From Ciona intestinalis (lineage: Eukaryota; Chordata; Ascidiacea; Phlebobranchia; Cionidae), in contig NC_020172.2 in NCBI RefSeq assembly GCF_000224145.3, forward strand, positions 1,822,626-1,886,625: a stretch of 64,000 bases of DNA. Reading direction: 5' to 3'. Of the stretch, positions 36,601 through 47,800 are shown one piece after another. A program made the translations under genes and the position numbers. Position 1 is the stretch's first letter. Each line of letters starts with the position of its first letter. The notes beneath the pieces are model-generated. The model saw nothing but the letters and a program-made list of their open reading frames with translations. It was not told the origin of the DNA and did not search any database.

Positions 36601-37795
36601 TCCTTCTTACCCAACAGTACTCTACTTCGAATAATATGCTACAGGCGTGTGCGTTTATACATTTTCCTCATTAACACCATGTCGGCCTATATTTACTATT
36701 ATTCTATGTGCCAGGTTAAAAAATATACACCCCTTTTTTAAAACCATCTTAAAATCCCTGTAACTTTACTTAAATCTATCAAGCGTATAGTTTTAACTTT
36801 TTGTCTTGTATAACCTATTTAATCTCTTCATAGCATTTAATGAATTGTCGAATATAAGTAAATTTCAAGTCAATACTTGTTTACTTCTTTCTCTGTATTC
36901 CTTTCATTTGTTCCATAGGGATCCATGGCTAGAATCATGAATTCCCTTCCCGATAATGGAATATCAAACCGAAGTATTGCAGTTTCATACACTCTTTCAC
37001 AATATGCACCGAATGAGGTAAATTTTAAATATTTTTACTTGTAAACATTTTGTGACAAGAAATACGGCAATCGTTATAATTATTCGGGTGTTTCATACTT
37101 CTTGTGATTCACTTAGCAATTACCACGTGTGTAACTGTGTAAAAATATTTTTACGCGTATTTATACCGTATGGTTGACAATTTAGACAACTTATTAGTGA
37201 CCCCTAGGTTGAGATAACTTTCGCTAAGTGTCTTTCGAAAGAACACAATGAATGAATGAATGATTTTTTTCATTTTTTTATGTATGTCCGATAATTTGGA
37301 CAACCCATTATAGTGACCACTTGGTTGGAGCAACTGCCGTTAAGTGTCTTGCCCAGGGACGCATACGCCCACAATGGTAGCAACGACGAGCCTTAAACCC
37401 ATTACCTCTGGGTTACAGGCAGGCGCACTCGAAACCAACAACTTTGTTTATCTTGTTTCCTTTGTAGAGTGCGTGTCAGCGATGATCCATGATAATTATT
37501 TTCTATACTGATTTATTAACACTGTTTTATAAAACCTGCATCTTAGAGAGGGTATGGCCAGCTCTTAAGTTTTTTTAATACATGTTTTTGAATATGTATT
37601 TATATTTTGTTAAAGGTTTACCTGGGAGAGTTTCCTGATCGACTTTTCGTAGAAACTGAGATTGAAGAAATCCAAGAAGAATACAGGAAAGATCTACAAG
37701 AATTGGGCAAGAAGATAGAGAAACGAAACAAAGACCTTCAACACAAGTATACGTATTTACATCCGAAAAATATTCCCAACAGTATTGCAATATAG
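30662..37795 (+). CDS. animal lipoxygenase (PLAT + lipoxygenase domain)
   Basis: Fourteen exons total 2085 nt (694 aa): 30662-30733, 30915-31104, 31431-31562, 32204-32458, 32621-32714, 33152-33308, 33619-33876, 34265-34457, 34557-34637, 35098-35216, 35667-35786, 36249-36383, 36919-37017, 37616-37795. The N-terminal ~130 aa are a PLAT/LH2 domain and the rest is the catalytic domain. Non-haem iron ligands are all visible: the HEWLFHYSNTH helix (His390, His395), VQHAAVN (His572, Asn576) and the C-terminal Ile694 in NSIAI. The enzyme would dioxygenate polyunsaturated fatty acids to hydroperoxides. The C-terminal NSIAI and the Asn ligand resemble the vertebrate ALOX5/12/15 group; positional specificity cannot be read off. 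The protein starts MGNQRSR, a possible N-myristoylation signal. Several introns carry MITEs. Confidence 0.93.
31194..31387. mobile_element. MITE in lipoxygenase intron 2
   Basis: Divergent copy of the GATGGGACACC family; the body reads CCCATTTGGTAGTAAACAAA on this strand and the right end CATCTTACCCCACAGTACTA. Confidence 0.6.
32732..32918. mobile_element. MITE in lipoxygenase intron 5
   Basis: Divergent family copy beginning ATAGTACTGGGGGGCTAGAT, with the AACATTACTGTACCAACG core and a CATCCTAGCCTGACCTAT right end. Confidence 0.5.
33409..33598. mobile_element. MITE in lipoxygenase intron 6
   Basis: Family copy in the opposite orientation, ending TCCTATCTTACCCCACAGTA. It ends about 20 bp before the exon 7 acceptor. 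Confidence 0.65.
33953..34156. mobile_element. MITE in lipoxygenase intron 7
   Basis: Decayed family copy starting TAGTACTGTTGAGTAAGATG and ending GACCCATTTCACCCCCTCCT. Confidence 0.5.
34648..34998. mobile_element. two adjacent MITEs in lipoxygenase intron 9
   Basis: A decayed copy (34648-34800) is followed head-to-tail by a well preserved one (34802-34998) that starts TAGTACGGTAGGGGAAGATA and ends CCCCCCACTCTACTATA. Confidence 0.6.
35410..35610. mobile_element. MITE in lipoxygenase intron 10
   Basis: Well preserved copy with TAGTGTTGGGGAGATGGGAC at the left and GTGTCCCATCTTCCCCCAGA at the right end. Confidence 0.75.
35969..36160. mobile_element. MITE in lipoxygenase intron 11
   Basis: Begins TATAGTACAGCGGGGGAAGA; the right end is eroded (GTGCCCCATCCTCT). 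Confidence 0.65.
36437..36617. mobile_element. MITE in lipoxygenase intron 12
   Basis: Decayed copy starting ATATGGGGTTGGGTTAAGAT and ending TTCTTACCCAACAGTACTCT. Confidence 0.45.
37160..37440 (-). mobile_element. tRNA-related SINE (inverted) in lipoxygenase intron 13
   Basis: Read on the minus strand it matches the 61984 copy: tRNA-like head with GGTAATGGGTTTAAGGCTCG, then GGGCGTATGCGTCCC and the ACCCATTA / TTGTCCAAATTATC tail. A second partial tail and an (ATTC)n run at about 37245-37263 suggest two overlapping insertions. Confidence 0.6.
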
Positions 37796-37826
37796 ACGAC
37801 CTTATTCTAAAACGTGTATGGATGTC

Positions 37827-37924
37827 AAAACGTACCCCGTCATACAGATGTAAAAATGTACCCAGTCATAATAGATAAAAATGTACCCAGTCATACAGAT
37901 GTAAAAATGTCCTCAGTCATAATA
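37827..37924. repeat. ~25-bp minisatellite in lipoxygenase 3' flank
   Basis: Four tandem units of about 25 bp share the core AAAAATGTACCCAGTCATA. They begin about 30 bp after the lipoxygenase stop codon, so they are probably in the 3' UTR. Confidence 0.7.
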
Positions 37925-39602
37925 TTATTTTTATATTTTACTGCTGAAGTATTCGTAGAAAGTGTTGTATAGTATAGGCTACTGGTGAGTAAGATGATAC
38001 GGTTGAATATATCTATAAATATGCTTTATGTATTAAAAAATTGGTAATATAAAATAGAATAAAAACAAAAAAAGAACATCTTACTTCTATACTATGGTAT
38101 ATTCGGTGTAAAAATACGTAATTATATATACGCTGGAAAAGTTACTGTATATACTGATGTATAATAAACATATATATAATAGCGACAGTACTCATCATTT
38201 AACGGTTATCATTTCTTTATAAAAAAGAATAATTTTTCTTGAGATGAATGTATAGGAAAAATTCGTCTCCCCTTCACCCCTGAACAAGCATCGCCTCTAA
38301 TAAGCGCCACCGAAATAGAATTTTTTATGTTGTCGTTTTGTGATGTCTACTGACGACCTGCCTCTATGGTGAATTACCATCCAGTAATTATACTATCACC
38401 TCTTACAATTAGAAGTAAGATTTTTGACGTTTAGATGTGGTTTTTGTTGTCACGGTTCATGGTGTATCAGAGCAGAACTTCCAGCTTGTAAAAACTAACC
38501 ATCGCTAGTAAGTTGCGCTAATTTTATAACCGCGTGCTAAGAGTATATGAGCGATATTGCGATCAGCGGACCGCGACCACTTTGTTTTAAGGGCCGTGGA
38601 ATGTGAGAGCGAAAATTTGAGGGTTTCTGTTTTCGCCTGACTACGCTAAAGACTGTTGGTTTCTCGCAGCGAAAAACATCGAATTTTTAGAAAAAAAAGG
38701 ACACATACACTTGCTAATCTTTTATTAACTGCGTCACACTCCGATACGCCCGACTAGCTAGCTAATTGCAACATGCTGATAGTAAACTATATGAGTTCAC
38801 AAATATTTCGAATTAAAACATAATTTAAAGATAGTTTTTTAAATTAATAATAATAATAATTAGCAAATATATCTTTTACTTTTTTATTATATCATTTAGA
38901 TTTTGAAAAAACACAAAAGTAATGTTTTAAAATTAAAAAAAAAACTCAACAAACTTATGGAGAAAAATCTGAAGCTGACGCTTCAAATCTTAAAAATCGT
39001 TTAACGTCTTCGCGTTAATCCTCTCGCATCAACAACCCAGCTTAAGTTTTCATCCAGTCAGGAATAAACACCTCTAATTCTTTCTGGTGGTTGCTCATGT
39101 TATGCCAAAATCTGTCCACGAAATTACCCCAACATGCTGGTGACGTCAATGAATATGTGCATTGGTCACGCATCAGTGACTTGGGACAAACAAAAATAAC
39201 CATGACTCTACTTTGGATATGATTCGGTGAAGAACACAAGGACTTGTTTACAAAAAAAATGTGATCACGTTTGGGTTTAGTTTCATAACGGATCTGTAAC
39301 ACGAGAAGAGCGAATATTCAAACTTCCATTTTAGCGTTTTGTGTCTTTTTCTAACATAATCCAGATGTTCATTTTTGAGGTTGATGCGCATGTGCGTGAC
39401 TTTCCCAGCATTCTGGCCACGCACATCACAACGCTGTAGCTCATGCGGGTGACGTGGAAAATCTCGCAGCGGTATATACGTAATCTATCTTTGCTTGTGC
39501 TTTTTAGATGCAAAATTGCGCAAGACCTTCAGGTTTGCTTTTCGTGTTCACCCGTTGCAAGTGGCCAGCCGAGCGAGACCGGTTTCTCCTCGGGAGACGG
39601 TG

Positions 39603-39702
39603 ATGGCTGACAAACAAGGCCTTGCTATACAGAAACACTTTCTCTCTCAGCAGTGCAGCGATGGCGAAACTGCAGTACGTGACGGTTACACCCAACTTTT
39701 TT
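39603..39702 (+). CDS. possible orphan first exon
   Basis: An ATG followed by 33 open codons (MADKQGLAIQKHFLSQQCSD at the start) ends exactly at a strong CTTTTTT|GTAAGTCC donor in phase 1. The surrounding 39.4-39.8 kb is less AT-rich than its neighbourhood, as a promoter region might be. No matching downstream exon was found and the peptide has no recognised family, so this may be chance. Confidence 0.2.
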
Positions 39703-40352
39703 GTAAGTCCTCCTTTCTCTGTGTCCTTTTCGAGAGTAACCCGACATGGGCTTCGAAGCCGCTTCTGGTGTCGCCACAACAGTCATCGGAAGACGTAACC
39801 ATATTTACCAGATTTATACGAAGCTAAAATCAGTCACCGAGAGCTTAATGTTCGTATAGCTTGCAGCAGAATAGGTCTGGTCTACTTCATTCATAGATAG
39901 GTCTGGCCAAAGAAAATTCCGCATCGAAATTAAATAAAGATTAAAATACGATGCGACTATTAAAAAAGTCCTAGTAATACAATGTATAATAGACGGTAAC
40001 CTATATGGAGTGACAAGCAGTTAATTCTAAATTTGTATAATTCGCTCATTAGTAAACTTGCAGCTTACATCGGTTTCCGATGTTTCTGCAGAGAAAGGTC
40101 TGTTCTCCACAAGGTTAAATTATGTGAAGCTCGCATTGTTTTTGACTCGAGATAATTAAAGCTTTGTTTTCTTTATTAAGTAGCGTTGCTTTAACAAGCA
40201 TGGCCAAATTTAGAAGCAATTTATGAAAGAAGCGTTTCAATAATTAAAAAACATACTGTAAGAAAAATTATCCTACGATAAGGAACAGAAGGTTGTTGTC
40301 AGTAGCGTTATACAGGCAGTTACTAAAGTCTCCTGAGTCTAGACATGTATGT

Positions 40353-40556
40353 ATAGTAGGGTTGGGGAAGACGAGACATCTTTTCATTCTATTTTCTCGT
40401 CCCAGTTGGTAGTAAACAAATATTGTTTAAAGAATTATAAAACCGCATCCTCATGACCCCCATAAACCGTTGTTAATTGTTTAAAACACGATCAGGATAT
40501 TTGGATCTTATGCGCTAAAGTTGTTCCATTTTCCCACCCTACTATAAGCCTATTGT
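40353..40556. mobile_element. MITE, intergenic
   Basis: Near-complete family member: left end TAGTAGGGTTGGGGAAGACG, right end CCATTTTCCCACCCTACTATA, about 204 bp. Confidence 0.75.
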
Positions 40557-41809
40557 ATATATACCTTTTTAATACCCTGTGAATATACATTATATATTAT
40601 ATATATATATATACATATTTAATACCCTGTGAATATGCGTTATTTAATGATAAGTTTTATTTAAATAATATAGCGCATTTTAAATTTAGACACTTTCAAA
40701 GTTACACAAAAATTAGAATCCATAAATTATTTTGTCCACTGTCTTTTCTAAATCACTGCCTATCGCGTATATACATAATTACGTTAAATTAGGCGACAGC
40801 GGACGCTTAATTTTTACGCGCCCTTCGCCACGTGTTATCAGTAGAACACGTTAACAGCAACAGCACTTTTTCAATATCAGATTACTTGATAATTTTGTTT
40901 TGTGCACACTTAAACGCAAGCAACCCGGTGGTCTTATACTTGTTTCGAAGGTTTATAAAACAAACAGTGTTTTGATGTAAAGCGAGGTTAAACAACGAGA
41001 CAGTAAAAGCATCCAACTTACAAAGCGGTTACTTATTGAAACACGTTTTTGTATGCTGTTTTCTGTATTGATGGTTTATATGGAATGTAACGTACATGAA
41101 AATAGAAAACTACCGAGTATTCAAACAGTTTGAGTAGCATCAATTATTTTATTTATTTCGGACGGCCGAATTGCAGTTCTTGAAATAGTCTATATTGTCG
41201 AGTCCAGTATAAGGGTATTCACGCGAGGATTCTTCAGCATTACGTCAGCTTCGTCGCGGTATAGTAAGGAGAGGCATTGATCAAAATTAGATGACGCATG
41301 TTTGGACGGCTCCCGGCCACTCCACTAGAAATGCGATATCAGGATTTAAGGTTGAACGGCAGAGGTTCGCCGTAAACATAGAGAGCTGCGAGTTTTTGTT
41401 TGGGGTTAAATATTATTATCATCTTAGTTTACACAGAAAGCAATGTGACGTTGTCGAGACAAAAGTGAAACAGAAGTGTTGAATGTCACACAGCAAAATA
41501 CCTCAAATAAAGTTCGGTTTCAAACCTTGACCTCAACCGTTTAAATCTTTCGTATATTTTGCATCTACATAACTTGTGTTTATTTACATTTCAGTATATC
41601 TGTTTATCTTCGAGCTAAGGTTTATAGTTTTATCTGCTCCACCTGCTGTCAAGTTACAGTTATTGTAAAGTCCATTTGTGTGTTTCCGTATAGTCGTAAA
41701 ACAACTTTGGATTTATCACAGTGGGACCATACATTACACACGAACAAACAAACACAAAACGTGCTTCCATATTGCTATCGCCCTTATTTATGATGTGCTG
41801 GAGAAAATT

Positions 41810-44800
41810 ATGAGCAACAGTCGCACGCAAAGGGACTACATTGGCTTACTCAGTTCGAGCTGGACATTCAACCTGATTCTCCAGACCACCCTGCTCCTGT
41901 CCATCGCCAATGCGACGCATTTCCGCGGAGGCACAGCTTGGTGGCAACCGTCACCCGACTTCTCTGAAGACTTAAAACAGGTGAGGTTTACAAAGCAAAA
42001 ATAATGTTACCGTTATTTTGTTTGCGGTTTTATTCGTTATTTTTTGAGTAATAATACATGATAGTGCCTCATGAGACTTAGTGGCTGTTTTGCCAACAAT
42101 ATATCCTTGCGAAAGATGTAGGCTATTTACTTTATTTAAAGTATAGCATCATAATTTAAAACAACTCCAACATTTAGTGTATTTTTACGGAAAGTTTTTT
42201 GGTGTTTTAAAACAAGTGCTATACGACAAAAAAAATTTCCGTATATTTTAATATAAGCGGTTTATATGTGTTTCTTTTTATTTAATTATTTTGTAAAGAG
42301 CGATTCATTGAAGAAATGATTTATCGAGTTTGAAAGTTTTTGTTTTCTGTAATGGTCGAAAGAATCTGTTTTAAAAGAACCAAAATATTGTAAAGAAAGG
42401 TGATGTAGAAAAGATCGTGAATATAAAATGCCTTGTTAGCGCGAGTTTACTTATCATTATTATTTATGTGTTGGTTGAAAAACTCGGTACGCCTCGGTGT
42501 GTAAATGGAACCAATATTTATGTAAATAGGAAATCTTGGTTTCCTATTTACATAAACAACATTATAGTGAACACGAGTTACTCATTGAGTGAAACCAGGG
42601 TTGTAAAATGGAAGATTGGGAATGACAAAAGTCTACCCTGTTTTTTAGAATATAACCAATTAAGAAGGTTGGCTTTAAGAAGACTATTGGTGGATTCGCT
42701 TCTTTCTTATGACTGTGCTTTTTTGTATTGTGTAAAGAGCTGCGTATTGTTATTACGCAAAGAACGCATTTAAATACGCATTTTAGTAAAGTATGAAAAT
42801 GTTTTACTATAGTTGTAGAGTCGGGTAGTATCCCACGACTATCATAGACTATTGTTAGTTGTTGAAATCAGGATCAGGATGTTTAGATATATTGTGTGTT
42901 AAAGATGTCCCTTCTCCCCCGCCACCCTATTATATATATATATATATATATATAAATACTGTATTGCAACTTACTAAAATATTTTCACTCCAAGAATTGT
43001 GGTTTTTGACACAAACACCACATAGTCACGTATCTTGCTATGTTTAATGAACCAGTCGATATAATTAGTCAAAAACATTTTTGCGGTCAATTTGCGCAAT
43101 TCTCGCATCAGAGTAGTTTCCCCAACTTGCCGAAAATCGGTCACTTGTTGAAAGTAAAGCTGTAACTCTGAACTACTTTGCTTGTTGGCAGTAGACCGAG
43201 CTGCATGCTGTGGTAACTGCGTAACAATGATGTGCTGTGCTACTGAATCGAATCAGCGATGCGATAAGGTGGCAAAAATGTCCTTTGTATTGTTAAAATA
43301 TATATTTGGGTTAAAGGATCAGGTGTGGCCTAAATCTCAGACCCCCTGACTTGAACTATGTATAATAGAATGAACTTAAAATAATAATAAACATGTATAA
43401 ACGCATGCACCAAACGCAATGAACATAATCTTCATAAGTTTTTTCATCCAACCGTTACTTCCCTAAAGTGATCTCAGTTCAAGGTTAAGGTCGTCTTACC
43501 GACTCCATCGTTCTTCGAAACCGAGCTGACAAGTTATTATGACGTAAGCGGAAAGTTTTAAAAGCTGTTATGCGCCCCATTAATCAAGACACCCGCGTTT
43601 GGAAAATATTTTATCAATAAACATCGTTGTTCGGTGTGAGCTCTAACATAAACACACCATTACCACAACTTCAGCAAACACGTAGGGCTGTGGTAAGAGT
43701 TGTTTACAGAACTTTTCGTCCCTAATGATGTCTCTGTTTATCAGCAAGGGGTTTTCAGTAATTATTTGATGCGGACACACCCGAAGAGATAAGGAGTAAA
43801 ACACAAAGGTGACTTTATTCAATCTAGAGATGATTAACATTTTTGACGGGTTTATCAATCTTCCAAATTAACGTTACAAACCAATGTGTCAGAATGAACA
43901 ATTTTGTTGATTTTTTTATGAACAAGATCTGTTGACACACAATAACAGGCTGAAGAAAATTGTATTACCATACTTTTATTAATTGACAACATTTAAAAAA
44001 AAATATATTTTAACCACACCAGGGGCGCTTTTGTTGGCACATTACTATTTTAGCAATTCGCAAATCGGCTGATTAAATTTGAATACTTCAAATTCTTGAT
44101 AATTTTGATTTATAAATGAACACAATATTAGAAATACATGCAAATATCGCGAAATTATAATAACTAAAAATTTGTTTATATATCCTTACAACAAATTTGG
44201 TTTTGCCACACGTATACTGATGCACTGTGAGTATGCTACTTTTCATATTATATTAGTACATTATATTAAAAATACCCATGATATAAATCATTGAATTACA
44301 CAAAAACATTCAATGTTTGGCAATAAATGTTTGCAGAACGGCGGGGTAAAGTGGGACACAGTTAAAAGTTTTTGATATTAATATTGTTACGCAACTCGTG
44401 TGTAGTATATACAACAAATTTAACCGGCTGTGATAGTTTCTTCACTTTATAAACTTTACTGCATTAATGTGCCTATTTACCCAATTTTAAGCCAAATTGA
44501 CCCGGGAAATATTTTTAATGTGCATATTTCTTTTTTTCACAACTCTAATTTTATTACTAAATTTTCCATTCTCGATTAATGGTTTAAAAAATTATAAAAT
44601 TTCCGTTGTTTCAATATTATTCGGGAAGCATTTAAAATTGGCACTTTACTATTACGCATGTTTTCACTCATTAAAATAATACTGTTTCTACTTAAAACTT
44701 GGAATATTAATAAATTAAAGTAGTAATAGGCTTTAATGCGCGCTTTATAGTTGTGAGAATGCTGTCCATGAATCCTGGAACATTTTTTGTCTATAATGAA

Positions 44801-47800
44801 ATAAGGGCCCGTAAAAAGTACTTTAAAAAGTGTCCGACTTTATACCCCGTATCCCATTTTACCCCCTATCATATAATATCTCACGTGTACGTACCTCATT
44901 TCGATTTGCAATATTTATACTTTTTATTAGCTTTGCAACTTTGTTTGCTCATTAAAACTTGTAATGTAAATATATTTATAAGGTAAACCATGTTTATTGA
45001 TATATAATATATATAATAGGATGGGGGAAAATGGGACACCTTTAGCACAAAATATCTAAATATCCTGATTGTGTTTTAAACAATTAACAACGGTCTATGG
45101 GAGTCGTGAAGATACGGTTTCATAATTCTTTGAATGTTCTTTGTTTACTACTAATTAGGNNNNNNNNNNNNNNNNNNNNNNNNNNNNNNNNNNNNNNNNN
45201 NNNNNNNNNACCGGCTGTGATAGTTTCTTCACTTTATAAACTTTACTGCATTAATGTGCCTATTTACCCAATTTTAAGCCAAATTGACCCGGGAAATATT
45301 TTTAATGTGCATATTTCTTTTTTTCACAACTCTAATTTTATTACTAAATTTTCCATTCTCGATTAATGGTTTAAAAAATTATAAAATTTCCGTTGTTTCA
45401 ATATTATTCGGGAAGCATTTAAAATTGGCACTTTACTATTACGCATGTTTTCACTCATTAAAATAATACTGTTTCTACTTAAAACTTGGAATATTAATAA
45501 ATTAAAGTAGTAATAGGCTTTAATGCGCGCTTTATAGTTGTGAGAATGCTGTCCATGAATCCTGGAACATTTTTTGTCTATAATGAAATAAGGGCCCGTA
45601 AAAAGAATTTAAAAAGTGTCCGACTTTTACCCCGTATCCCATTTTACCCCCTACCATATAATATCTCACGTGTACGTACCTCATTTCGATTTGCAATATT
45701 TATACTTTTTATTAGCTTTGCAACTTTGTTTGCTCATTAAAACTCGTAATGTAAATATATTTATAAGGTAAACCATGTTTATTGATATATAATATATATA
45801 ATAGGATGGGGGAAGATGGGACACCTTTAGCACAAAATATCTAAATATCCTGATTGTGTTTTAAACAATTAACAACGGTCTATGGGAGTCGTGAAGATAC
45901 GGTTTCATAATTCTTTGAATGTTCTTTGTTTACTACTAATTAGGACGAGAAAACAGAAAAAAAAAGGTGTCCCATCTTCCACCCTACTATACTTGTATTT
46001 TAACAACTCGGATTCAGTTGTCTGTACAGGAATTAAGGGCATTTTATATTGAATAGATTGAGTGAAACTCGTTTAACTCGTGTTGTTCCGTACTTGTGTT
46101 AATTGTAAAACACCCACACATAACCAACAACTAATTTCGCTAAATCAAAAAAGGGCGAAGCTTATAGCAAAGCTGACGAAAATCCGCTGCTGTCTGTACA
46201 GACATGATCATGAAAGTTATTTCTTGAAACCTTATCCGCGGAGCTCTAAAACTGCGGGGTAAGAATTTAGGTAGCTACTATGTGGGCAGTCGGGTAAGAC
46301 GGCAAAAGTTATCCGAACCGCACCCCCACTTTACATGCTCCCGTTGCAGTGCAAGTGCGGAACCAAGTCTTGCTGGCTTGTGGTTGGGCTTAACGCTGGT
46401 GCCTTTTCGCTCAATTACTACAGTCTGGTGCTTAATCTTCCTACGCTCTACGTCACGAAAAGAGGGCACAGCCAAAAATCATGCGCGTTCTATTCTTGGT
46501 TCAAGTTAATCCACTTTGTTACCACGTTTTCAATCTCGACTGTTCTTTTTGTTTATGCCTATGTTCCCTTGTTCAGATCAATCGTTGTGACTTTTTAAGG
46601 AAGTGCTTTTTACACAGACAATTAAACTGTATTTCTTTATATTATATTATAGTCTGTAGTCTATGGGCTCCCTCTTTTTTTTTATATCGTCGTCAATCTT
46701 AAATTCGGGAAACTCCCAACATGGAATAACCATAAAACATATTTTTTTTAATATTATGAAATGTATGTTTCATGACTTACGGTTCATGTTAAGCATAGCA
46801 CTAAATTTTACGGTTCAGTTGTGTGTCGAGTTCTCACGATATGTTTTCTGTAAAAAGAATCGGATGAGTGCTAATTTTAACATTGTGATCACCCTTAAAA
46901 TGTCTTGCTTCTTATGTAAACGGTGTAAAACTATGGTTCCGGTAGTTTACCTTAGCTTTATGTTATCGTGCCAGCTTAAGGACATTACCTAAGTACTGGA
47001 GACAGTGAAATAAAAGACGGAGGCAAGTTTCGACAGGTTGTGACTGCGTAGCTGTGTGTGGTTTACTTGGTTTAACCGTTTGGCTGCTCTAAGCTGACAT
47101 GTCGACTGACCTGTATCCACTTTCCTGGGAACGAATGTAACTCTGTTGTCATTTCTTCTTATCTGCGTTAGTTATCTTTACTTGATCAGATATGTTTAAG
47201 TTACACACCAGATTGAAAAACATGCACCAAGATTTTCGGGTTTTTGCATGCTTTTTAAATGCGCAATGGTTTTTAATCAATACTACAGAATATACTAAAA
47301 AAAAAAAAACGCAAAATGTGATGTAAATCGGCTCCAATAATTGCGAAAAAAAACATCCTGTTAAAAAACAAACTTTCTGTGTTGGACTGTACCAAGTTTC
47401 ACAAATTATATTTTCAGATTCATTTTGAGTTTAAACTCAACTGGAGGACTTCATTCTACCAAGTACCAATCTGCGACAATGCCAACAAACTTTCTAGTGG
47501 TTTTGGAACTTGGAAGACCAGCCATAATGATGAAACTTTCTCAGCGGAATTTTACTGTGTGGATTACTACGCAAGTGAAGATTGGATGATTGGGTCAAAC
47601 CACGTCACTTTCAATATCACAAATAATGATCCCTTTGTGATGTGGTAAGAATGGCTCCAAAAACTTTGCAACTCTACTTTGTATATTCTACGTTATTTTG
47701 CAATGTTTTCGCTTGTTTCTGTAACTTTACAAAAAATAGTCAATTTCTTTTTTTTATCTTTTCAAGAAACTCTTAGGAATTTCCAGCAATTTTAAAATAA

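Larger units (their letters stand above)
37925..41809. other. intergenic, lipoxygenase to ZP gene
   Basis: About 3.9 kb without a confident gene. It contains a small decayed MITE at 37972-38098, an AT-rich stretch at 38840-38950, a less AT-rich, CpG-containing stretch at about 39390-39800 with a possible orphan exon, a well preserved MITE at 40353-40556, and a TA microsatellite at about 40590-40615. The ZP gene promoter should lie near the right end. I see no conserved domain in any frame here. Confidence 0.5.
41981..47417. other. long first intron of ZP gene
   Basis: A 5.4-kb intron. It holds a 118-codon single-exon ORF (42417-42773), a perfect 17-bp hairpin (42517-42556), a truncated MITE (42826-42930), a TA microsatellite (42931-42952), a ~786-bp direct repeat broken by 50 N, two MITEs (45014-45169 and 45799-45993) and about 1.4 kb (46.0-47.4 kb) with short unconvincing ORFs. 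No other gene is recognised. Confidence 0.6.

Noticed and set aside
46080..46992. Cluster of 60-109 codon ORFs in the ZP gene first intron
   Set aside because: Overlapping frames, no domain, no splice-consistent partners and no codon bias; treated as chance.
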